From: Pseudomonadota bacterium
GTDB lineage: Bacteria > Pseudomonadota > Alphaproteobacteria > Sphingomonadales > Sphingomonadaceae
Direction of reading: 5' to 3'
Assembly (NCBI GenBank): GCA_029781465.1
Contig: JAKOWQ010000185.1
Location: forward strand, 1 to 32,975
Length of the DNA: 32,975 bases
Below, piece by piece: positions 28,097 through 32,975 of the stretch. A program made the translations under genes and the position numbers. Under the pieces are notes generated by a model. That model did no database searches. It was not told the origin of the DNA and saw only the letters and a list, made by a program, of their open reading frames with translations. Position 1 is the stretch's first letter, and each line of letters begins with the position of its first letter.

Positions 28097-29574
28097 CTCT
28101 CCGGCCTGGCGGCGAAGCCAGCGCGGCTTTCGATCGCAAGGCCCGCATTGAGCACACCCTGCTCGTCGAACGGCTTGCCGACGATCTGAAGCCCAAGCGG
28201 AAGTCCCTCGCGGTTGAGCCCGGCTGGCACCGACATCGCCGGCAGACCGGCAAGGCTGGCCGGAACCGCGAAGACATCGTTCAGGTACATCGCCAGCGGA
28301 TCCGAAACCATATCACCCAGGCCAAAGGCGGCGGTGGGCGCGGTCGGCGCCAGGATCACGTCGACCTCGGCAAAGGCGTTCCTGAAATCGTGGCTGATCA
28401 GCGTGCGGACCTTCTGCGCCTGGGTGTAATAGGCATCGTAGAAGCCCGCGGAGAGCACATAGGTGCCGATCAGAATCCGGCGCTTGACCTCGGCCCCGAA
28501 CCCGGCGGCGCGGGTCGCGGCGTACATCTCCTGAAGGTTCGCGCCATCGGGCAGATCGCGCAGGCCATAGCGCACGCCATCGTAACGCGCGAGGTTTGAC
28601 GAGGCTTCGGCCGGGGCGACGATGTAATAGGCCGGGAGCGCATACTTGGTGTGCGGCAGCGAAATGTCGATCACTTCGGCGCCGGCATCTTTCAGCCATT
28701 CGATCCCCTGGTCCCAGCTGGCGAGAACATCGGCATCGGTCCCGTCCATGCGGTATTCGCGCGGAACCCCGACCTTCTTGCCGCGCAGATCGGCGTTCAG
28801 GCCGGCTTCCCATTCGGGCACCGGCAGGTTCAGGCTGGTCGCATCCTTGGGATCGAAACCGGCCATCGCCTCGAGCATGATCGCGCAGTCACGCACGTCG
28901 CGGGCCATCGGCCCGGCCTGATCGAGCGAGGAAGCGAAGGCGACGATGCCCCAGCGGCTGCACCGGCCATAGGTGGGCTTGATCCCCGAAATGCCGGTGA
29001 AGGCGGCGGGCTGGCGGATCGAGCCACCGGTATCGGTCCCGGTTGCCGCCGGGCAGAGCCGTGCGGACACCGCCGCCGAACTGCCGCCCGAACTGCCACC
29101 CGGCGCCAGCGGGGCATTCCCGCCGTCATTGCGCCGCCATGGCGAGATCACGTTGCCGAAATAGCTCGTCTCGTTCGACGAGCCCATTGCGAACTGGTCC
29201 ATGTTGAGCTTGCCGAGCATGCCCGCGCCCGCGTCCCACAGCTTTTGCGAAACGGTGCTTTCGTACTCGGGCTCGAACCCTTCGAGGATATGGCTCGCCG
29301 CAGTGGTCTGCACGCCTCGGGTGGCGAACAGATCCTTCATCCCGATCGGCACGCCGCCCATCTTGCCCAGCGGCTGACCCGCGGCGCGGCGCGCGTCGGT
29401 GGCCTTTGCCGCCTCGATCGCGGCATCGGGCGTGGTGACGATGAAGGCGTTGAGCGCCGCTTGCGCCGCAGCGACATTGGCGTTGAAGGCCTCGGCTACT
29501 TCCACTGCGGTGAACAGGCCCTTGGCCACGCCGTCGCGGATCGCGGCAACGCCCAGATCGGTAAGGTCGGCCAT
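28087..29574 (-). CDS. gatA: Asp/Glu-tRNA amidotransferase subunit A
   Basis: GatA is the amidase subunit of GatCAB and releases ammonia from glutamine. The 495-residue length is normal. The Ser-cisSer-Lys triad is visible as K80 ([10 protein letters not shown]), the serines of GGSSGGSS (159-166) and the nucleophile S185 in GTDTGGSIR. The substrate-site region [16 protein letters not shown] is present. The ATG at 29574 shares one base with the gatC stop (TAATG), showing translational coupling. The last bases overlap the start of the acyltransferase gene. Confidence 0.98.
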   Translation of the reverse strand: MADLTDLGVAAIRDGVAKGLFTAVEVAEAFNANVAAAQAALNAFIVTTPDAAIEAAKATDARRAAGQPLGKMGGVPIGMKDLFATRGVQTTAASHILEGFEPEYESTVSQKLWDAGAGMLGKLNMDQFAMGSSNETSYFGNVISPWRRNDGGNAPLAPGGSSGGSSAAVSARLCPAATGTDTGGSIRQPAAFTGISGIKPTYGRCSRWGIVAFASSLDQAGPMARDVRDCAIMLEAMAGFDPKDATSLNLPVPEWEAGLNADLRGKKVGVPREYRMDGTDADVLASWDQGIEWLKDAGAEVIDISLPHTKYALPAYYIVAPAEASSNLARYDGVRYGLRDLPDGANLQEMYAATRAAGFGAEVKRRILIGTYVLSAGFYDAYYTQAQKVRTLISHDFRNAFAEVDVILAPTAPTAAFGLGDMVSDPLAMYLNDVFAVPASLAGLPAMSVPAGLNREGLPLGLQIVGKPFDEQGVLNAGLAIESRAGFAARPERWW

Positions 29575-29876
29575 TATTCGATCACCTTGGGCACGCCGAA
29601 AAAGCCATGCTCCGCCGCCGGTGCATTGGCCAGCACGGCTTCGCGCACCCCGCCGCCGGTCAGCGGATCGGCATCGATCACATCGTCGCGCAGCCGCAGG
29701 TGGTTTTCAATCACCGCAGTCATCGGTTCGATGCCAGTCACGTCGACTTCGCCGAGCTGTTCGACCCAGGCGAGAATTCCGTTGAGTTCGGGAACCATGG
29801 CCTCAAGCTCGGCCTCGCCGACCTTGAGCCGGGCGAGCGAAGCAATCCTGGCCACGGTGGCGGTATCGACCGACAT
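29574..29876 (-). CDS. gatC: Asp/Glu-tRNA amidotransferase subunit C
   Basis: GatC is the small scaffold that wraps around GatA and contacts GatB. At 100 residues it has the normal length. [41 protein letters not shown] is the usual N-terminal helical region, and [11 protein letters not shown] is the conserved C-terminal tail. The ATG is at 29876. It is the first gene of the gatC-gatA-acyltransferase-gatB run. The 71 bases separating it from the FKBP stop hold no clear promoter. Confidence 0.97.
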   Translation of the reverse strand: MSVDTATVARIASLARLKVGEAELEAMVPELNGILAWVEQLGEVDVTGIEPMTAVIENHLRLRDDVIDADPLTGGGVREAVLANAPAAEHGFFGVPKVIE

Positions 29877-29947
29877 GGCATTCCTTCAACAAATACAGCG
29901 TTGCATCGGCGCGCTAGCACCGGCGGACAAAGGCCGCAAGCGCGGGC

Positions 29948-30478
29948 CTATTCGGGCTTGGGTGCGCCCTGACCCTTGCCCTTTTGCTGCTCCTGCTGGG
30001 CCTGCATCTCCTGCAGCTGCTGCATCATGCGCTGCTGCTGCTCGATTTCGGCGCGGCTCTTGAAATCGATCAGCTCGATCTCGAAGGTCAGGTCGGTGTT
30101 GGGCGGAATCTCGCCGGCCTGGCGGTCCCCATAGGCCAGCTTGGCGGGAATGAAGACCTTGTACTTGCCGCCGCGCTGCATCTGCTCAAGCGCCTTGGTA
30201 AAGCCGGGGATCACCCCTTCAAGCGGCAGCACGGCCTGCTTGCCCTCATCGAACACCTTGCCGTCGGGAAGCATGCCCTTGTAGTTGATCATGGCCACAT
30301 CGGCGATGGTCGGGCTGGCGCCGATTCCGGCCTTGAGCACCTCGACATTGACCGAGGGCGGCAGGGTGGCCCAAGCAAGGCCAGCCGCGGCGAGCGCAGC
30401 GGCAACAACGCCCAGCCACAGCTTGCCAAGCGCGCCCTTGGCGATCGGCTGAAGGGGCACGCGGGTAATCTCGGTCAT
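29948..30478 (-). CDS. Membrane-anchored FKBP-type prolyl isomerase
   Basis: The 176-residue product starts at ATG 30478, nine bases after AAGGA. Residues 18-39 (GKLWLGVVAAALAAAGLAWATL) form a single membrane anchor, placing the rest in the periplasm. An FKBP domain (about 53-139) carries VAMINYKGMLPDGKVFDEG, GVIPGFTKALEQMQRGGKYKVFIPAKLAYG and IPPNTDLTFEIELIDF, so the isomerase pocket appears intact. The tail (145-176) is very rich in Gln and Met (EIEQQQRMMQQLQEMQAQQEQQKG) and is predicted to be a coiled coil. It probably helps fold envelope proteins. It follows rpsU across a terminator, so it likely has its own promoter. Confidence 0.93.
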   Translation of the reverse strand: MTEITRVPLQPIAKGALGKLWLGVVAAALAAAGLAWATLPPSVNVEVLKAGIGASPTIADVAMINYKGMLPDGKVFDEGKQAVLPLEGVIPGFTKALEQMQRGGKYKVFIPAKLAYGDRQAGEIPPNTDLTFEIELIDFKSRAEIEQQQRMMQQLQEMQAQQEQQKGKGQGAPKPE

Positions 30479-30499
30479 CGAACGGTTTCCTTCTGGGCG

Positions 30500-30532
30500 C
30501 CAAAGCAAAGGGCGCGGATTGCTCCGCGCCCT
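30500..30532 (-). terminator. Intrinsic terminator of rpsU
   Basis: On the minus strand a ten-pair stem (30532-30523 with 30518-30509) has a GCAA loop and is followed by TTTGCTTTGG. It begins 29 bases after the rpsU stop and ends just before the FKBP ribosome site. Confidence 0.8.
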
Positions 30533-30561
30533 CATGGCTTATCGGCTAGACGCGCGCAAGC

Positions 30562-30768
30562 TTACTTGACGCCGTCACGCTCCATCCGCTTGCGCTCCAT
30601 CTTGCGGGCGCGGCGCACGGCGGCGGCCTTTTCGCGGGCGCGCTTTTCGCTGGGCTTCTCGTAATGACGGCGCAGCTTCATCTCGCGGTACACGCCCTCG
30701 CGCTGCAGCTTCTTCTTGAGCGCGCGCAGGGCCTGCTCGACATTGTTGTCGCGGACGAGAATTTGCAT
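30562..30768 (-). CDS. rpsU: 30S ribosomal protein S21
   Basis: This 68-residue, strongly basic S21 ([25 protein letters not shown]...[15 protein letters not shown]) belongs to the platform of the 30S subunit near the anti-Shine-Dalgarno end of 16S rRNA. The ATG at 30768 is chosen because [10 protein letters not shown] is the conserved N-terminus. The frame stays open upstream to 30870 but that part shows no family similarity. A GAGG lies 11 bases before the ATG. The gene is monocistronic, with a terminator at 30500-30532. Its leader can form two alternative hairpins (30803-30834). Confidence 0.97.
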   Translation of the reverse strand: MQILVRDNNVEQALRALKKKLQREGVYREMKLRRHYEKPSEKRAREKAAAVRRARKMERKRMERDGVK

Positions 30769-30802
30769 AAACCGACACACCTCACATACGAAAAGGCCAG
30801 AA

Positions 30803-30834
30803 CCCCGCCAAACACTCCGGTGCGGGGGAGCACC
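30803..30834 (-). promoter_or_regulatory. Alternative hairpins in the rpsU leader
   Basis: In the minus-strand transcript, GGTGC/GCACC (30834-30830 with 30823-30819) forms a five-pair stem. CCCCGC/GCGGGG (30827-30822 with 30808-30803) forms a six-pair stem. They share 30822-30823, so both cannot form at once. The second ends 34 bases before the start codon. Between rpsU and crcB (30769-30982) nothing else is evident; no riboswitch was recognised. Confidence 0.35.
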
Positions 30835-30982
30835 TTCAGATCGAAACGAAAAACGGGCCGAATCCGACAAGGATCGGCACGAACGGGCGGGCGGCTAGCA
30901 GAGAGTCGCAGCGATGGCAAGCCGGGAATGGTCAAAGGCAAGGGTGTGGCGCCCGGCACCGCGAGCGGCTAAGGCGGGGGCG

Positions 30983-31390
30983 ATGACCGCGCCCGGATTT
31001 CTTGCTTCCTCGTTTTTTGTTGCCCTTGGCGGCGCCTTTGGTGCCTGGCTGCGCTATCTGGCCGGCTGGGGCTGGACCCGCGCGATCGGGCCGGTGGCGG
31101 CCAGTGCCTTTCCCTGGGCGACGTTGAGCGTCAACCTGATCGGATCCTTCGCCATGGGGTTGCTGGCCGGATGGCTGGCGCGCCACGGCCAGGGAGGAGA
31201 GCAGTGGCGGTTGCTGCTGGGGGTCGGCCTGCTCGGGGGCTTCACCACCTTTTCCGCCTTCAGCCTGGAGATCGGCCTGATGATCGAACGCGGCGCGGCC
31301 GCAGCCGCGGCGCTCTATGCCGGAATTTCGCTGGCGGGCGGGATTGCCGGGCTGTTCGCCGGGCTGCTGGCAATGCGGGCCCTGGCATGA
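30983..31390 (+). CDS. crcB: Fluoride ion channel/exporter CrcB (Fluc)
   Basis: The 135-residue membrane protein has four hydrophobic helices. Fluc proteins are dual-topology dimers that let fluoride leave the cytoplasm. Diagnostic features are GGAFGAWLRY (16-25), TLSVNLIGSFAMG with N51, and GGFTTFSAFSLE (85-96), which contains the Phe residues lining the fluoride path. ATG 30983 fits the family N-terminus; the frame could extend to an ATG at 30914. The stop overlaps the next start as ATGA, so it is coupled to the pseudouridine synthase gene. This linkage is common in alphaproteobacteria. Confidence 0.95.
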   Translation: MTAPGFLASSFFVALGGAFGAWLRYLAGWGWTRAIGPVAASAFPWATLSVNLIGSFAMGLLAGWLARHGQGGEQWRLLLGVGLLGGFTTFSAFSLEIGLMIERGAAAAAALYAGISLAGGIAGLFAGLLAMRALA

Positions 31391-32568
31391 GCTCCGAGGT
31401 CCGCCAGTTCACCGTCGGGGCCGATGACGATGGCGTGCGGCTCGATCGCTGGTTCAAGCGCCACCTGCCGCAGGTCGGTTTCGCCACGGTCAGCCGCTGG
31501 GCGCGCACCGGACAGATCCGGGTCGATGGCAAACGCGCCGATCCGGCCGACCGGCTGAGCAAAGGGCAGGTGCTGCGGGTTCCTCCCGGCGGCGAGCAGG
31601 CCGAGCGCAAGCCGCGCGCCCGCAAACCGCTGAGCGAGGCCCAGATCGAGCTGGCCGACGCAATGGTGATCCACCGCGACCGCGCCGCGATCGTGCTCAA
31701 CAAGCCGCCCGGCCTGGCCACCCAGGGCGGCAGCGGCACCTATGAGCATGTCGACGGATTGCTCGATGCCTATGTGCAAAGCGGCCCGCGCCCGCGGCTG
31801 GTCCACCGGCTCGACAAGGATACCTCGGGCGCCTTGCTGATCGCCGCCACCCCGGGCAGCGCGGCGTTCTTTTCGCGGCACTTTTCGGGCCGCTCGGCTC
31901 GCAAGATCTACTGGGCACTGGTTGTGGGCGTACCCGACATCGAGGACGGGCTGATCGAACTGCCGCTGGCCAAGCAGCCGGGCACCGGCGGCGAGAAGAT
32001 GATGGTCGACAAGTCGGGCGAAGGGCAAAGCGCCCGCACCCGCTACCGCGTGCTTGACCGGGCGGGCAACCGCGCGGCCTGGGTGGAGTTGCAGCCGCTG
32101 ACCGGGCGCACCCACCAGCTGCGCGTGCACATGGCCGCGATCGGCCATCCGATCGTGGGCGATGGCAAATATGGCGGGCAGGACGCGTTCCTTTCCGGCA
32201 CGATCAGCCGCAAGCTGCACCTGCACGCGCGGCGGCTGCTGATAGACCACCCCGATGGCGCCCCGCTCGACGTGACCGCCGAGCTGCCCGAGCATTTCGC
32301 CGCAAGCATGGCCGGGCTGGGCTTCGACCCGGCCGACGGCGCCGAACTGCCCGAGGCACCGCCTGCCCCCAACCGCGAGGTGCGCAAGGCCGCGGCCAAG
32401 GCCCACGCCAAGCAATACCGCAAGGAGCGCCGGGGCGAACGGCGCAAGCGCGGCGCCGCCGAAGATGGCCCGCCGCGCAAGAACCGCGGCCCGACCAAGG
32501 GCAAGGGCTCGCCCAAGCCGGCGGGCAAGGCTGCGGGCAAGCCGGGGCCGGGCGCGAGGAAACACTGA
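31387..32568 (+). CDS. RluA-family 23S rRNA pseudouridine synthase (RluC/D-like)
   Basis: The 393-residue product starts at ATG 31387, overlapping the crcB stop. An S4 RNA-binding domain (about 17-65, VRLDRWFKRHLPQVGFATVSRWARTG) precedes the RluA catalytic domain. The motif HRLDKDTSG (140-148) carries the catalytic D143, and LTGRTHQLRVHMAAIGHPIVGD is also typical. It should convert uridine to pseudouridine in 23S rRNA; exact target positions cannot be read from sequence. The last 75 or so residues are an unusual Lys/Arg/Gly/Pro-rich tail (KAHAKQYRKERRGERRKRG...GKAAGKPGPGARKH), probably disordered and RNA-binding. The stop overlaps the next start as TGATG. Confidence 0.93.
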   Translation: MSSEVRQFTVGADDDGVRLDRWFKRHLPQVGFATVSRWARTGQIRVDGKRADPADRLSKGQVLRVPPGGEQAERKPRARKPLSEAQIELADAMVIHRDRAAIVLNKPPGLATQGGSGTYEHVDGLLDAYVQSGPRPRLVHRLDKDTSGALLIAATPGSAAFFSRHFSGRSARKIYWALVVGVPDIEDGLIELPLAKQPGTGGEKMMVDKSGEGQSARTRYRVLDRAGNRAAWVELQPLTGRTHQLRVHMAAIGHPIVGDGKYGGQDAFLSGTISRKLHLHARRLLIDHPDGAPLDVTAELPEHFAASMAGLGFDPADGAELPEAPPAPNREVRKAAAKAHAKQYRKERRGERRKRGAAEDGPPRKNRGPTKGKGSPKPAGKAAGKPGPGARKH

Positions 32569-32975
32569 TGCACCCCAATCCCGCCTTTCGCCGCCCCGAT
32601 CGCGCGCTGCTGGAAACGCTGATCGAGGAAATCGGCTTCGGCATGGTTTTCGCCGCCACCCCCGACGGGCCGCGCGTGGGCCATGTCGCGCTGCACTGGA
32701 CCCGCGACGGAGCACTGCAATTCCACCTCGCGCGCGGCAACGCCTTGACCCGGCATCTTGATGGCGCAACCGCGCTGGTGGTGATCAACGGACCCGATGG
32801 TTACGTCTCGCCGCGCTGGTATGGCGATGGGGGAGCGGAGCAGGTCCCGACCTGGAACTACGTTGCGCTTGAACTTGAAGGGCGGGTGCGGCGGATGGAC
32901 GGCGAAGGCCTGCTGGGGCTGCTGACCGAGCTTTCCGACACGCGTGAGGCGCGTATCGCCGAAGGCAAGCCCTGG
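32568..32975 (+). CDS. PaiB-like FMN-binding protein (3' end beyond window)
   Basis: The first 136 codons of a gene cut by the window edge begin at ATG 32568, overlapping the preceding stop (TGATG). The translation begins MHPNPAFRRPDRALLETLIEEIGFGMVFA. It continues through FHLARGNALTRHL, GPDGYVSPRWYGDGGAEQVPTWNYVALELEGRV. The YVSPRWY...VPTWNY combination and the HLARGN segment are hallmarks of the PaiB family, flavin-binding split-barrel proteins. B. subtilis PaiB is linked to negative regulation of sporulation and protease genes. In Gram-negative bacteria the function is unclear. It appears co-transcribed with crcB and the pseudouridine synthase. Confidence 0.85.
   Translation, partial: MHPNPAFRRPDRALLETLIEEIGFGMVFAATPDGPRVGHVALHWTRDGALQFHLARGNALTRHLDGATALVVINGPDGYVSPRWYGDGGAEQVPTWNYVALELEGRVRRMDGEGLLGLLTELSDTREARIAEGKPW

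Noticed and set aside
30900-30982. Fluoride riboswitch before crcB
   Set aside because: A GCGATGG stretch at about 30911 is reminiscent of the motif, but the paired CC segment and the pseudoknot sequences do not follow.

Overview
The window is a GC-rich chromosomal segment from an alphaproteobacterium, most likely a member of the Sphingomonadales. The evidence is the TonB-box signature IVVTGSR in two large receptors, the gatC-gatA-gatB transamidation genes, the crcB-RluA-family pseudouridine synthase pair, short S21, tandem DUF4139 proteins and paired M16 peptidases. The genus cannot be fixed from sequence reading alone. No insertion sequence, tRNA, rRNA, CRISPR array or phage gene was seen.

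Region 1 (1-10515) is the accessory part. Two paralogous TonB-dependent receptors (163-3297 and 5384-8455) flank a cytoplasmic TPR-sulfotransferase fusion (3409-5124). A strong terminator hairpin lies between receptor 1 and the sulfotransferase. A structured 259-base leader with an attenuator-like hairpin precedes receptor 2. Beyond a bidirectional terminator come a divergent pair: a second protein with a sulfotransferase-like P-loop (minus strand) and a TauD/TfdA-type Fe(II)/2-oxoglutarate oxygenase (plus strand). Receptors, sulfotransferases and an oxygenase together suggest uptake of, or modification linked to, an unknown ligand. That link is inference.

Region 2 (10502-13240) is the disaggregase gene clpB, with a heat-shock-like promoter overlapping a 7+7 inverted repeat. 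Region 3 (13241-22690) is envelope-related. It holds two tandem secreted DUF4139 proteins (the second carries an internal polyproline and a TonB-box-like IVVTGQR insert), a periplasmic PqqL/FusC-like M16 peptidase, a divergent M16 lipoprotein, and a 99-residue unknown protein behind a TetR-type inverted repeat.

Region 4 (22712-25301, minus) is a three-gene unit of exported proteins: an unknown protein, an M48 metalloprotease with a TPR-like tail, and another unknown. Region 5 (25390-30768, minus) is housekeeping. It contains gatC, gatA and gatB, with an acyltransferase-3 membrane protein inserted between gatA and gatB, then a membrane-anchored FKBP prolyl isomerase and rpsU. Region 6 (30983-32975, plus) is a tightly overlapping operon of the fluoride exporter crcB, an RluA-family pseudouridine synthase with a long basic tail, and a PaiB-like FMN-binding protein cut by the window edge.
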